A DNA stretch of 64,000 bases from F23-D06 sp045130275 (GCA_045130275.1 JBGUPL010000131.1:32430-96429), one strand, 5' to 3'; positions 16,701 through 23,426 are shown, counted from the first letter of the stretch. A program made the numbers and translations. Notes: generated from the sequence alone by a model not told the origin.

Positions 16701-17287
16701 TAGTTGCCGGAAGGAACAGAGAAAGTGGGTGCAAGCACAGCAGGGGGAACCGCATTACCATAGGTAACAACGATGGAGAGGATACGGAGCTGCGTGTTGT
16801 TCGAACCTGTCACCGCGTTGCAGAACGTGAGCGAGGAGGTCGCGTGCAATCCGGTAAAAGTATAGACCGTACCGTCAGCTTCGGAGGTCTCCACTGCGCC
16901 GCCGTCAACCGAAAGACCGACGGTGGGAGCGTAGCTGGCGCTTATCGCGACGATGGAGAGACCGGTGATTTCATAGCCGGCCTGCGGCACCAAGGTCATG
17001 GAATTGCCATTGCCGTCCTGTCTGTGGCCGTAGAAACGCGCCGCAGGCGGAACGGAGGAGTAGAAGGTGGGAGCCGTACCTGCCGCGTTTTTGGCGCAGG
17101 TAAAGCTGATGACACTGTTGATGTCACCCTCCGTGATAACCTGAGCGTCGTCATATCCTTGCTCCGAGAAGACAAACGTCACCTCATCTGCAAAGACATT
17201 GCCGACCGCCATCAGCACTATCAGCATGAGGGCGGCAAAGCGCTTGACCTGTTTGGTCAGCCTCTTTAAAATGTAAGCTTTTCTCAT
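7793..17287 (-). CDS. Giant multidomain secreted adhesin-like protein with T9SS type A sorting domain (3164 aa)
   Basis: The protein has a signal peptide (cleavage near residue 34, NVFA/DEV) and a modular exterior. In rough order: a chitobiase C-terminal-like module (about 184-255), an OB-like segment (257-445), a cleaved-adhesin/choice-of-anchor J-like jelly roll (450-605), several fibronectin III domains with CxxPxxI starts (610-1170), a second jelly roll (1170-1320), three modules each centred on TYGDGWNGG or a close variant (about 1434, 1537, 1645), further FN3 and jelly-roll modules, nine InlB B-type repeats of about 75 residues (2275-2980), a last FN3, and the sorting domain (about 3085-3164, ending VANYKVTILK). 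The sorting domain implies T9SS export and outer-membrane attachment. Binding target is unknown. A strong terminator and a ~100-nt leader frame the gene. Confidence 0.93.
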   Translation of the reverse strand: MRKAYILKRLTKQVKRFAALMLIVLMAVGNVFADEVTFVFSEQGYDDAQVITEGDINSVISFTCAKNAAGTAPTFYSSVPPAARFYGHRQDGNGNSMTLVPQAGYEITGLSIVAISASYAPTVGLSVDGGAVETSEADGTVYTFTGLHATSSLTFCNAVTGSNNTQLRILSIVVTYGNAVPPAVLAPTFSVPSGNYYTEQTISLTCETAGANIYYSINGAAPVLYNAPFTISATAEIAACAILGEDTSAVATAQYSFPVFVNNIAAFYAAENADLFKITGDVTYVYRNGRYVYVKDATGGLLIYDNYDPVITNEYNNGDVISGGIVGTRSIYNGLSELVPVADAAAGVAGEAVAPVVVTAAELLANPQDYVSQLVMVENGEFAAGSFNTGSSTKVNFTQDGSTIVVRNGFKTVSKTFAAGDQATVIGFVTIYNDEVQLFPRNNNDIITSDLPIAANFDDGSAYSWTLVNGDNVNKWYIGQAQGFDNNKLYISSSNGLTNKYNVSAASTVHAYKKVNLPNSDVLLTFNCRTVGDANDYLQVTVMDEAPEAGVIPANSLTRIFGVNEFSGKSVLIPASYAGEKYIVFTWHNNDNVGYQQPAAIDNVVIYSTCTQVSNIAATVNEHTAVVTWNAPEGQNAWTLEYKDVNSDAWQTVDATSTTVTLNNLATEVTYDVRVRANCGNGASAWTTAQFYVPCIDLSTAQTELTIGTGTSTSSTTPMNAYYKNSWTQMVYPVTEFPSAGYINSLSWYVNTSNTHEYTSLKIYLGTKSSAINESTTDWVPMEDLTLVYESYNGTVGSTVGWETFNLSTPYYYNGEDNLVVVTARTASAYKSLNYRYTSVSNSVLYRRSDSSPESYASHPGTNAGTRAVNLPNMKVDYLGYVCGDNHCAAPADITVNNITTTSAVVNWEAGDAISWKVSYKPVEADQWTTVNVTENTYTMTNLTQNTDYLVRVMTNCGVIGTSNEIAAAFTTVADCQAPTNIDIEHHTANTVVTWVGVPGVSTYEVQYAPSGTNNWNTTVVNNVTTFIINGLLEGGTYDVRVRTICGENEYSEWITTSFLRPVYCNVPTGITATNVAHNAVTLTWEAGEGTSWTVEYGEAGFTQGEGTLVYTNTNTVTITGLTEQTTYNIYIKANCGGYLGAWSNAFNVTTECAPITITETSPWTEDFEGYTGSGEKPLDICWKTPLKVSSSPFVYCNYAAASHSGGNSLEMKASTNQTVMVALPAFTNPLQDLHMTYYARLWNQTPGTVEVGYITDPSDASTFVAVQTVEPQQGSYGRANAMLYGPFSFPGVTLTNARIAIRFASAASNTSWNMDDFTVFIPQSCPAPMGIAATDVATESAVIGWIADNAVSSWQVQYGVSGFALGTGTMATVTTNEYTINGLNNGTAYDVYVKSVCGADDESIWVGPYTFETAPSCTDMCTYTLVLADTYGDGWNGGEVTISQNGQTVGTYTIDDGYSATYTVTLCKGIDAIIQYTQGTYPTENSFQLKDDNDFAVVSHSGGAGNLNQTFTPNCGQAPVECTTTCAYTLMLNDSYGDGWNGGAVTVIQAGVSSDSYTINDGYTETYTLNLCSGVEASFSYVPGSYPTENSLTLKDPDGNIIWSHEGGDGAGSFTVTPDCGGDEPVTCERSCDYTFVLSDTYGDGWGGSYSGTYVGSLDVEQNGAVVSTLTLEEGESATYTVNLCDSTATTLTLHPDYFADEMAVVVYDPAGNVVWSFDGSGMYGFGTEDDVVFTFNTDCGDAVACVVPTDLVVDNVTDSSATLSWTGDPAVTYEVSCKTSTDVAWTTTTVTGTTITLNGLTANTTYFARVKAVCDIQNNYSNQVMFFPTVSSIACGSRQFGSQSRSEYYMPVNDYYGNTYTQQIYTPNEVGVGVINKLSFNYAHTVAMTSKTNVQIYLGHTDKSAFGSTSDWVTSGLQLVYTGSLNCTHQGWNEFVLDQTFDYNGTDNLVIAVRDNSGSYDGSAFKFYLTNTTGYQGMTWQNDSQTWTNQTGTRRTYKPDVIFGICGPAEDMKLDAIHNIPNACELSGIDVTIDVKNVGDTTLTAFEAYYSVNGGAVVHESVTMPAPLAIGAVYTYTFNTPVTMTEPTNVLTAWVATNGDRDVSNNILSTNTINIIEPLNVPFVETFNAGEMNDGWFVRDENNDNITFNIANGVATYTFSDELDANDWLMTSCLYVPAGRYDVSYSYNAIDPTMTENFGVYYGKKVGDNYVMNHEVATHEFSNTGYVTVHNTIEVAESGVYYFGILASSIAGNAGFNINNFSIKPTIHFTAYAAEHGDVVPEGSIELAEGDACTLTIIPNTGYHVLAIYKNMIQVMGENQNNASLQYFTFVPNDGDNIYVTFTTNYYHVNATVGNYYVTDYNNNAIGATYTPNHEVVAHGGSHTGIITMAEHYHLMYVTVNGMDVTSDLVALNDNQYQLTLNNIWEDKDIYVLAGLDSTTITYTVLAGEGTINNEFVVDGNTTLPAVYTITLPGYSDLLSTITPAPGYHVSSIIIDGVEHNIIDIYSFEHLFGDHTVEVVFTPNHYVISTTAYGNGTVTPGVEFDYTPGFTYAFAATPAPGYCIASVTRNGVVLPVADPYATFTDTLTNITSNYDYVATFVKSTYTITAGAGAHGTVSPAGASSYYYHQNAVYNITASTGYYIASVTVDGVTTNYTLEDALTSTTYTFVNIDTDHTISATFALMSYNITVNPGANGNITPGTGNFVYGSTPTFTITPDEGYVISDVTVDGNSIGAVATYTFLPLTSGHTIGATFAAAQFTITASAGNGGTMSPAGVSAVAYNSDKTYTITANNGYHVSNVFVDGASVGALNSYTFTGITANHIIYAAFEANEYTVTVNQPANGSITPGTTTVLFGATPSFVITPNVGYNVTAITVNGINVISSASNVNGVYTYTFPAISSNQTITATMTAKTFTITASAGANGTINPNGNTTVNYGATQSYTFIPANGYVVDNVTVDGMSFGAMTTYTFTNVVANHTINVTFKLAECEVPTYLYTTHIDSTSAELHWYHPSATSFDIQYKTPTGNLTSITAVNGNSYQLTDLTPNTTYLWQVRANCTTNNHSDWSNLVSFKTDNVTIDNTGIEDVVMGKVKVYAEHQNVHILNNEGLNIDNVRIFDAYGKMIYSGAVSSSHEVIGLNVAAGTYIVNVTTDKGVANYKVTILK

Positions 17288-17389
17288 AGTTTGTAAATTT
17301 TATGAATAATAATTAATTTTAGTTTCTACTTGATTCTATTCGTTTTTATATACTTTCCACACAATGTACAATATATAATATAACAAGCC

Positions 17390-17398
17390 GCAAAGATA
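17390..17398 (-). promoter_or_regulatory. -7 promoter element of the giant T9SS protein gene
   Basis: The minus strand reads TATCTTTGC, 102 bases before the ATG at 17287, preceded by a poly-A/T stretch. Confidence 0.7.
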
Positions 17399-17516
17399 CT
17401 TTTTTTTTTGATATGGCATAGCATAAATTTTTTTTTGTTGAAAAAATGTCTGTTTTACCACCGAAAAGTGCTTTTTCTTAAACTAAAAGAATTACACCAC
17501 AATCGAAAAAAAAGTG

Positions 17517-17525
17517 TATTTTTGC
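17517..17525 (+). promoter_or_regulatory. -7 promoter element of metK, long leader
   Basis: TATTTTTGC lies 112 bases before the metK ATG. This is one of the longest leaders in the window. Confidence 0.7.
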
Positions 17526-17637
17526 CGCCGAAAACCAGTGGATAGATTTGTAATGATTGCAACCACAAGAAAAAATGCTAAAACATCTTCTTCCACGATT
17601 TTCAGTTTTTTATTTTTTATAAATTAAAATACTGATT

Positions 17638-18876
17638 ATGAGTTATTTATTCACATCAGAGTCGGTGTCTGAAGGGCACCCTGACAAAATCTGCGACCAG
17701 ATTTCGGACGCATTATTGGACAGTTTCCTGGCACAGGATCCAGAGTCGAAAGTGGCATGCGAGACACTCGTCACCACCGGTCTGGTGGTCTGCGCCGGCG
17801 AAGTGAAAACCGAAGGCTATGTCTCCGTTGACGACGTGGCGCGCCGAACCATCAAAAAAATCGGCTACAACAAAAGCGACTACCAGTTCGACTACAAATC
17901 CTGTGGCGTGATCTCCACCATCCACAGCCAGTCACCCGACATCAACCAGGGCGTGGAACGCGCTGCCCTGGAGGATCAGGGCGCCGGCGACCAGGGCATG
18001 ATGTTCGGCTACGCCTGCAACGAGATGGACAACTACATGCCACTGCCCGTGGAATTGGCTCACCGCTTCGTGCAAGAACTCGCCGACATCCGGAAGGAAG
18101 GCAAGAAAATGACCTATTTGCGCCCCGACTCCAAATCGCAGGTCACCGTGCAATATTCCGAACGTCACAAACCCGAACGGATCGACAGCATCGTCATCTC
18201 CACCCAGCATGATGAATTCGCCGACGAGGCCACCATGCTGGAAACCATCCGCCGCGATGTGGAAAAAATCCTCATCCCGAGAGTGAAGAAAAGCTGCCCG
18301 AAAAAAGTACAAAGACTTTTCAACACTGATTATCAGCTGTTTGTAAATCCCACAGGCAAGTTCGTCATCGGAGGTCCTCATGGCGACACCGGTCTTACCG
18401 GACGTAAAATCATTGTGGACACCTACGGCGGGCGCGGCGCGCACGGCGGCGGCGCCTTCTCCGGCAAGGACCCCTCAAAGGTCGATCGCTCAGCCGCTTA
18501 CGCCACCCGCCACATCGCCAAAAACATGGTGGCCGCCGGTCTCTGCGACCAAGTGCTCATCCAAGTGGCTTACGCCATCGGCAAGGCGGAACCCGTGGGA
18601 CTGTATGTCAACACCTACGGCACCAAAAAAGTGAAAATGACAGACAGCGAAATCGCCATGCGTGTCCGCGAGATTTTCCCGATGCGCCCCTACGACATCA
18701 TCAACCGCTTCCAGCTGAAGAACCCCATCTACGAACCCACGGCCTCTTACGGCCACTTCGGCCGCGACTGCTACGACGCCGAAGTGGAAACCAGCCAAGG
18801 CGTGAAAACCGTCACCTTCTTCCCCTGGGAGAAACTCGACTATGTGGAAACCATCAAAAAAGAATTCGGGTTGTGA
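17638..18876 (+). CDS. metK: S-adenosylmethionine synthetase MetK
   Basis: The 412-residue enzyme makes S-adenosylmethionine from methionine and ATP. Diagnostic stretches are present: the opening FTSESVSEGHPDKICDQISD, the hexapeptide region GAGDQGMMFGYA near residue 119, the phosphate-binding loop GGGAFSGKDPSKVDRS near 270, and IGGPHGDTGLTGRK. Length fits the Bacteroidota form, slightly longer than the E. coli enzyme. Codon use is biased to C-ending codons, as expected for a highly expressed gene. The ~110-nt leader could host regulation, but no riboswitch is recognisable. fabD follows after a heptamer array. Confidence 0.98.
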   Translation: MSYLFTSESVSEGHPDKICDQISDALLDSFLAQDPESKVACETLVTTGLVVCAGEVKTEGYVSVDDVARRTIKKIGYNKSDYQFDYKSCGVISTIHSQSPDINQGVERAALEDQGAGDQGMMFGYACNEMDNYMPLPVELAHRFVQELADIRKEGKKMTYLRPDSKSQVTVQYSERHKPERIDSIVISTQHDEFADEATMLETIRRDVEKILIPRVKKSCPKKVQRLFNTDYQLFVNPTGKFVIGGPHGDTGLTGRKIIVDTYGGRGAHGGGAFSGKDPSKVDRSAAYATRHIAKNMVAAGLCDQVLIQVAYAIGKAEPVGLYVNTYGTKKVKMTDSEIAMRVREIFPMRPYDIINRFQLKNPIYEPTASYGHFGRDCYDAEVETSQGVKTVTFFPWEKLDYVETIKKEFGL

Positions 18877-18900
18877 TTTACAAATCTCAATTCTTACATC

Positions 18901-18955
18901 CTAACCCCTTAACCCTTAAACCTTAAACCTTAAACCATAAACCTTAAACCTTAAT
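18901..18955. repeat. 7-bp tandem array, CCTTAAA family, running into the fabD start codon
   Basis: Units read CCTAACC, CCTTAAC, CCTTAAA (three times), CCATAAA, CCTTAAA, CCTTAAT. The last unit supplies the A of the fabD ATG. The unit resembles plant telomeric CCCTAAA, but the array is short, imperfect and internal. Confidence 0.9.
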
Positions 18956-19847
18956 GGACGCCTATATTTTCCCCGGGCAGGGGTCGCAACATCCCGGAAT
19001 GGGGGTTCAATTGTACGAAGATTTCCCGCAAGCAAGGGAGCTGTTCCATCGTGCGGATGAGGTTCTCGACTACCCCATCACCAAGGTGATGTTCAACGGT
19101 TCGGAAGAGCAGTTGAAGCAGACCAAACACACGCAACTGGCGATGTTCCTGCACGGTTATATTTCGTATGTGTGTCTTCACCAAGGCATCCCAGGCATGA
19201 CCGCCGGCCATTCACTAGGAGAATACACCGCTTTGGCGGCATCCGGATGCCTTGCCTTTGAGGATGCCCTGATATTGGTGGAGAAACGCGCCAGCGCTAT
19301 GCAGAAATGCTGCGACAATCAAGAGTCGGGCATGGCCGCTGTGCTGAAATTCGACGACCGCGTCACGGAAGAGATCTGCGCGACCGTCTTGGACGAAGTG
19401 GTGGTGCCGGCCAACTACAATTCCCCCCAGCAATTGGTGATTTCCGGCAGCCTGAAAGGGCTCGAAACCGCCATCGAGAAACTGAGGGCCGCCGGAGCCC
19501 GGCGCATCATGATGCTGAACGTGGGAGGTGCCTTCCACTCCCCGCTGATGCAAACCGCCCAGGACGAACTTTCTGAAGCCATCGCAAAATGCACCTTCCT
19601 CGTCCCGGATTGCCCTGTTTACCAAAATGTCAGCGCCCAGCCCTCCACCGATCCCGACACCATCCGGCAAAATCTGGTGGCACAACTCACGCATCCCGTC
19701 CGCTGGACAGATACCGTCCTCCAAATGGTGCATGACGGCGCAACCCGGTTTGTTGAATTCGGCCCCGCCCCCACCCTGCAAAACCTCGTGAAACGCATTG
19801 CCCCGGACGTCGAAACAGCCTGTTTGGGAACAACGGAGAAAGAATAA
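18954..19847 (+). CDS. fabD: Malonyl CoA-acyl carrier protein transacylase FabD
   Basis: The 297-residue enzyme transfers malonyl groups from CoA to ACP for fatty acid synthesis. The N-terminal FPGQGSQHPGM oxyanion loop, the nucleophile motif GHSLGEYTAL (serine near residue 85), the QQLVISG strand and the catalytic histidine in GGAFHSPLM are all visible. The start codon emerges directly from a 7-bp repeat array, so a conventional ribosome-binding site is absent. I see no TAnnTTTGc element between metK and fabD, so the gene is probably co-transcribed with metK, with the repeat in the intercistronic region. Other fab genes are not nearby. Confidence 0.96.
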   Translation: MDAYIFPGQGSQHPGMGVQLYEDFPQARELFHRADEVLDYPITKVMFNGSEEQLKQTKHTQLAMFLHGYISYVCLHQGIPGMTAGHSLGEYTALAASGCLAFEDALILVEKRASAMQKCCDNQESGMAAVLKFDDRVTEEICATVLDEVVVPANYNSPQQLVISGSLKGLETAIEKLRAAGARRIMMLNVGGAFHSPLMQTAQDELSEAIAKCTFLVPDCPVYQNVSAQPSTDPDTIRQNLVAQLTHPVRWTDTVLQMVHDGATRFVEFGPAPTLQNLVKRIAPDVETACLGTTEKE

Positions 19848-19891
19848 TTTCACGACCCGATATTTCCTGCGTTATTTTATCAAAAAAAATG

Positions 19892-19900
19892 TATTTTTGC
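19892..19900 (+). promoter_or_regulatory. -7 promoter element of the TPR/ribH transcript
   Basis: TATTTTTGC lies 26 bases before the ATG at 19927. Confidence 0.72.
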
Positions 19901-19926
19901 ACCCTTGAAAAAATAGACGAATAATT

Positions 19927-20631
19927 ATGGCAAATACAGAAAATCTGGGTTCCAAGAAAATGGAGCAAACAACTGAAAATGAGAACTTTCTGACAAGATT
20001 CTTCACTTTCTTCAGCAAATATCAGAACATTATCTATGGTGTCATTATTGGCATTTTAGTCATTGTTCTTGCGATTTTGGCTTTCAATCGCTTCTACCTT
20101 CAGAAAAAGAATGCCGAAGCTTCCGCTCAAATCGTACAACCCATCCAATGGTTTGTCCAGGGTGACACCGCCTCTCTGAAGATGGCTCTCGAAGGAGATG
20201 GAGAAAACGACGGCTTTCTGGATATCGCCAGCGGCTACAAAATCACTAAGACCGCCAACACCGCCAACTACTATGCCGGTCTGACCTATCTCAAATTGGG
20301 TCAAAAGGACGAAGCTTTGGATTATCTCAAGAAATTCAAGAAAAAAGAGGATGTGCTGTGGTACGGCTGTCAAGCCACCATTGGCGATCTCTATGATGAA
20401 CAAGGTGACGAAGCCAAGGCCATCAGCTACTACGAGAAAGCTGTCAAAGGAAAAGATCCTTTCTTCACCCCTATCGCCCTTTTCAAATTAGGCCAGATGT
20501 ACGAGAGAAAAGGCGATTGGAAGAAAGCGCTCAGCACCTATGAAACCATCGAAAAGGATTTCTATGAGGAATACAACAAGATGAGCGTCGCTCAATACGT
20601 TGAAAGAGCAAAATCCCAAGTATCCAAATAA
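19927..20631 (+). CDS. Membrane-anchored TPR protein (YfgM-like)
   Basis: The 234-residue protein has a short cytoplasmic N-terminus, one membrane helix (about residues 38-60, IIYGVIIGILVIVLAILAF) and a periplasmic region with at least three tetratricopeptide-like repeats (AGLTYLKLGQKDEALDYL, IGDLYDEQGDEAKAISYY, LGQMYERKGDWKKALSTY). Topology and size match the YfgM/tetratricopeptide family, which in proteobacteria associates with the SecYEG/PpiD translocon site. That role is inferred from the family only. ribH starts two bases after its stop, so the two genes share a transcript. Confidence 0.85.
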   Translation: MANTENLGSKKMEQTTENENFLTRFFTFFSKYQNIIYGVIIGILVIVLAILAFNRFYLQKKNAEASAQIVQPIQWFVQGDTASLKMALEGDGENDGFLDIASGYKITKTANTANYYAGLTYLKLGQKDEALDYLKKFKKKEDVLWYGCQATIGDLYDEQGDEAKAISYYEKAVKGKDPFFTPIALFKLGQMYERKGDWKKALSTYETIEKDFYEEYNKMSVAQYVERAKSQVSK

Positions 20632-20633
20632 CA

Positions 20634-21122
20634 ATGACAGAGAAGAAGAAAAACTTATCGGAATTCAAGCCGTTTGAGTTTTCTTCCGCACAAAATACAA
20701 GGATCGGTATTGTGGTCAGCGAATGGAACGACCGCATTACCGATTCGCTTTTAAAAGGGGCGGAAGAATGCCTACTCGACCACGGCATGCCTGAGGAAAA
20801 TATCCTCGTGAAACACGTTCCCGGCAGTTTCGAATTGCCCATGGGCGCTCAATGGATGTTACAAGAGGGAAACGTTGATGCGGTGATCTGCATCGGCTGC
20901 GTCATCCAAGGGGAAACCCGCCACTTCGACTTTATCTCACAAGCTGTGGCAGACGGCATCATGAATGTCGGACTGAAATACTCCAAACCCGTGATTTTCA
21001 GTGTGCTGACATGTAACAACATGGAGCAGGCCGAAGACCGCGCTGGAGGAAAGCATGGCAATAAAGGCGTTGAAGGTGCTGTCAGCTGCCTTAAAATGTT
21101 GGCTCTTTCCGAAAACATTTAG
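20634..21122 (+). CDS. ribH: 6,7-dimethyl-8-ribityllumazine synthase RibH
   Basis: The 162-residue enzyme catalyses the penultimate riboflavin step. The lumazine synthase pattern is clear: RIGIVVSEWNDRITDSLL at the N-terminal substrate site, HVPGSFELPMGAQ, VICIGCVIQGETRHFDFI with the catalytic histidine, and PVIFSVLTCNNMEQAEDRAGG. It follows the TPR gene with a 2-base gap. The other riboflavin genes are not in the window. Length is normal for icosahedral-type synthases. Confidence 0.97.
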   Translation: MTEKKKNLSEFKPFEFSSAQNTRIGIVVSEWNDRITDSLLKGAEECLLDHGMPEENILVKHVPGSFELPMGAQWMLQEGNVDAVICIGCVIQGETRHFDFISQAVADGIMNVGLKYSKPVIFSVLTCNNMEQAEDRAGGKHGNKGVEGAVSCLKMLALSENI

Positions 21123-21147
21123 ATTGCATACTGTCTATTGGCGAAAT

Positions 21148-21182
21148 CTAATAGCCAACGGCTAAAAGCCAATAGCCAAAAC
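21148..21182. repeat. 7-bp tandem array, AATAGCC family, upstream of fmt
   Basis: Units read AATAGCC, AACGGCT, AAAAGCC, AATAGCC, AAAAC. It lies between ribH and fmt. Confidence 0.75.
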
Positions 21183-21198
21183 ATATAAGTAACATAAA

Positions 21199-22170
21199 AT
21201 GAAAAAATTACGTGTTATCTTCATGGGCACGCCGGAGTTTGCGGTCGCCACATTGGACGCCATCCGGAACGCGGGACATGAAGTGGTGGCGGTGGTCACC
21301 ACCCCCGACAAGCCTGCCGGCCGCGGTCAGCAGATGCGCTGCTCCGATGTAAAACGCTACGCCGTGGAGCACCAGCTGCCCGTGTTGCAGCCCGAAAAAC
21401 TCAAAGATGACAGTTTCGTGGAAGATCTGCGCGACTATCGGGCCGATGTTTTCGTGGTGGTGGCCTTCCGCATGCTGCCCCGGTGCGTTTACATCATGCC
21501 CCCGCTGGGCACCTTTAACGTGCACGCCTCCCTGCTACCACAATACCGGGGTGCCGCGCCCATCCAACGCGCCATCATGAACGGGGAAACGAAAACCGGC
21601 GTCACCACTTTTCTGCTCGACGAACACACCGACACAGGGGCGATGCTGCTCCAAAAAGAGGTGGAGATCACGCACGAGGACAATGCCGGAACTTTGCACG
21701 ACAAACTGATGACCGCCGGAGCTGAAGTGGCAGTGGAAACATTGCGTCAGTTGGCAAATGGGGAGGCCCATCCGACCCCGCAACCCGCCGTGGACACCTT
21801 GATCCCGGCACCGAAAATTTTCAAGGAAGACATGCTCATCCACTGGGACGACACCGCCGAGAACATCTACAACCACGTTCGCGGACTGTCACCCTACCCC
21901 GCCGCCTTCACCTATATCGGGTTTCATCATCAAGATGGCGATGAATGGCATCCCTGTGTCTTGAAAATTTACGATGTTGAAATCACTGACATTCCCAGCA
22001 CTTCAAAACCGGGAAAAATCACAAAAATTTCCGACAAAAAATTGCTTATTTCCACAAAAAATTTCGAAATTTCCGTCAAATCCCTCCAAATTGAAGGTAA
22101 AAGGCGAATGAACGTGGAAGATTTTTTGGCAGGTTTTAGATTTAATAATTACACTGATTATTTAGCATAA
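21199..22170 (+). CDS. fmt: Methionyl-tRNA formyltransferase Fmt
   Basis: The 323-residue enzyme formylates initiator Met-tRNA. The N-terminal formyltransferase domain has MGTPEFAVATLD, the catalytic stretch NVHASLLPQYRGAAPIQRAI (Asn, His) and the DTGAMLL motif. A C-terminal tRNA-binding domain (about 205-323) follows. The initiator-tRNA and peptide deformylase genes are not nearby. No clear promoter motif separates it from ribH, so it may be the third gene of that transcript across a repeat array. Confidence 0.97.
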   Translation: MKKLRVIFMGTPEFAVATLDAIRNAGHEVVAVVTTPDKPAGRGQQMRCSDVKRYAVEHQLPVLQPEKLKDDSFVEDLRDYRADVFVVVAFRMLPRCVYIMPPLGTFNVHASLLPQYRGAAPIQRAIMNGETKTGVTTFLLDEHTDTGAMLLQKEVEITHEDNAGTLHDKLMTAGAEVAVETLRQLANGEAHPTPQPAVDTLIPAPKIFKEDMLIHWDDTAENIYNHVRGLSPYPAAFTYIGFHHQDGDEWHPCVLKIYDVEITDIPSTSKPGKITKISDKKLLISTKNFEISVKSLQIEGKRRMNVEDFLAGFRFNNYTDYLA

Positions 22171-22262
22171 TGTAATTATTATCCTTATGGGACTCTGTTT
22201 ATTAACTAATTAAAATATTTATTCACATTTCAATAATAGGATTTGTAATTTGCAAATTTTAC

Positions 22263-22271
22263 TAAATTTGT
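22263..22271 (+). promoter_or_regulatory. Probable -7 promoter element of the HU gene
   Basis: TAAATTTGT, close to TAnnTTTGc, lies 37 bases before the ATG at 22309 in an AT-rich region. Confidence 0.55.
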
Positions 22272-22308
22272 GCCTCAAACTCATTATTAACCTTTTAAAT
22301 TAAAAAAC

Positions 22309-22578
22309 ATGAACAAGAGTGAATTAATCAACGCAATGGCTGAAAAAGCCGGTTTAACCAAAGTTCAAGCCAAAAGTGCTTTAGAAGCTTTTGTGGCCGC
22401 TACCGAAGAGTCTTTGAAAAAAGGTGACAAATTGTCCCTGATCGGATTTGGCACTTTCAGCGTTGCTGATCGCAAGGCCAGAACAGGTCACAACCCTGCC
22501 ACCGGCAAATCCATCAAGATTCCGGCAAAGAAGGTTGTTAAATTCAAACCCGGTTCCGCATTTGTTAAAATGAAATAA
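22309..22578 (+). CDS. DNA-binding protein HU
   Basis: The 89-residue protein is a complete HU/IHF family member. It opens MNKSELINAMAEKAG and contains the family signature GFGTFSVADRKARTGHNP, in which the beta-arm carries the NPATGKSI tip and the intercalating proline. HU is a nucleoid-compacting dimer that bends DNA. The gene is monocistronic, with its own promoter and a strong terminator directly downstream. The paralogue class (HU-alpha/beta-like or IHF-like) cannot be set from sequence alone, although the proline-containing arm and basic C-terminus fit HU. Confidence 0.96.
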   Translation: MNKSELINAMAEKAGLTKVQAKSALEAFVAATEESLKKGDKLSLIGFGTFSVADRKARTGHNPATGKSIKIPAKKVVKFKPGSAFVKMK

Positions 22579-22598
22579 CTTATATTTCATGATGAAAG

Positions 22599-22626
22599 AA
22601 AAAGCCCTGAACAAGGGCTTTTTTAT
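22599..22626 (+). terminator. Rho-independent terminator of the HU gene
   Basis: Arms AAAAGCCCT and AGGGCTTTT enclose a short loop (GAACA region), followed by TTTTATTTTATT. Confidence 0.88.
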
Positions 22627-22643
22627 TTTATTAATATGGCAGC

Positions 22644-23336
22644 ATGGTAAAAATAGAGGATAAGATATTGAGAGAAAAGGTTGTTGAATATCTTCAGCAA
22701 TTCATTACAGAAAACAGGTTGGAGCGTCTTTCCGAAATCCTGGAAAACAGGACGCGGCACGTCACGGTGGTGTTGGAGGATCTTTTCCAGGCCCAGAACA
22801 TCAGCGCGGTGTTGCGGACCTGCGACTGCTACGGGGTTCAGGATGTCCATGTCATTCAACACCGCAACACGTTTGAGGCGAACAAAGACATCAGCATGGG
22901 TGCCGACAAATGGCTGTCCATCCATGAATATCCCCACAGCGAGCACAATGTAAAGGATTGCATCGACAAGTTGCACGAACAGGGCTACTGGGTGGCCGCC
23001 ACCCTGCCCGACGAACAAAAACGCACTATTTTCGACCTCCCGGTGGAACAAAAGACCGCTTTTTTGTTCGGTACCGAACTGACAGGTCTCTCCGACGAGG
23101 CCATAAAATATGCCGATGGAAATGTGTTGATACCCATGTACGGTTTCACGGAAAGTTTCAACATTTCAAACTCCGCCGCCATCATTTTGTCGCATTTCAC
23201 TGAAAAAATGCGCCGCTCCAACGTCCATTGGCAGCTCCACGATGAAGAAAAAGAAGAAATATACTTCGATTGGCTTCAAAAAACCGTGAAAGACCCTGAC
23301 AGAATGATTGACTATTACATGAAGCATTTTCATTAA
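22644..23336 (+). CDS. trmH: tRNA (guanosine-2'-O-)-methyltransferase TrmH
   Basis: The 230-residue SPOUT methyltransferase contains the three SpoU motifs: NISAVLRTCDCYGVQDVHVI (motif 1, with the catalytic arginine), FLFGTELTGLSDEAI (motif 2) and VLIPMYGFTESFNISNSAAI (motif 3). The C-terminal basic extension (WQLHDEEKEEIYFDWLQK) is seen in TrmH proteins that methylate G18 of tRNAs. Size and motif wording favour TrmH over RlmB or TrmL. The gene begins 18 bases after the HU terminator and no promoter motif is obvious. Confidence 0.9.
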   Translation: MVKIEDKILREKVVEYLQQFITENRLERLSEILENRTRHVTVVLEDLFQAQNISAVLRTCDCYGVQDVHVIQHRNTFEANKDISMGADKWLSIHEYPHSEHNVKDCIDKLHEQGYWVAATLPDEQKRTIFDLPVEQKTAFLFGTELTGLSDEAIKYADGNVLIPMYGFTESFNISNSAAIILSHFTEKMRRSNVHWQLHDEEKEEIYFDWLQKTVKDPDRMIDYYMKHFH

Positions 23337-23370
23337 TTTATGCATATAAACGATATACCCCAATAAAAAT

Positions 23371-23409
23371 CCTATTGCCTATTGCCTGTTGCCTGTTGCC
23401 TGTTGCCTA
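23371..23409. repeat. 7-bp tandem array, TTGCCTG family, upstream of the methylmalonyl-CoA mutase gene
   Basis: Five to six units of ATTGCCT/GTTGCCT end 8 bases before the promoter TATCTTTGC (23418-23426). Confidence 0.88.
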
Positions 23410-23417
23410 AAAATTTG

Positions 23418-23426
23418 TATCTTTGC
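23418..23426 (+). promoter_or_regulatory. -7 promoter element of the methylmalonyl-CoA mutase small subunit gene
   Basis: TATCTTTGC lies 21 bases before the ATG at 23448 and excludes the upstream in-frame ATG at 23382, which lies in the repeat. Confidence 0.75.

Larger units (their letters stand above)
17288..17637. other. 350-bp intergenic region with divergent promoters of the giant T9SS gene and metK
   Basis: The region holds a ~100-nt leader and promoter for the minus-strand T9SS gene, an AT-rich middle, and the metK promoter with a ~110-nt leader. I looked for a SAM-I-like core or other strong paired elements in the metK leader and saw none. No small reading frame is convincing. Confidence 0.7.

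Noticed and set aside
15419..17269. 616-residue open frame antisense to the giant T9SS gene
   Set aside because: Same reason: its translation is low-complexity (V, H, D, G, R) without motif, and the opposite strand carries the true N-terminus.
17526..17637. SAM riboswitch in the metK leader
   Set aside because: The leader is long enough, but it is AT-rich and shows no paired core or conserved SAM-aptamer sequence that I can recognise.
18901..18955. Telomere-like repeat (CCCTAAA type)
   Set aside because: The array is short, imperfect, internal to a bacterial chromosome and only one of many 7-bp families.
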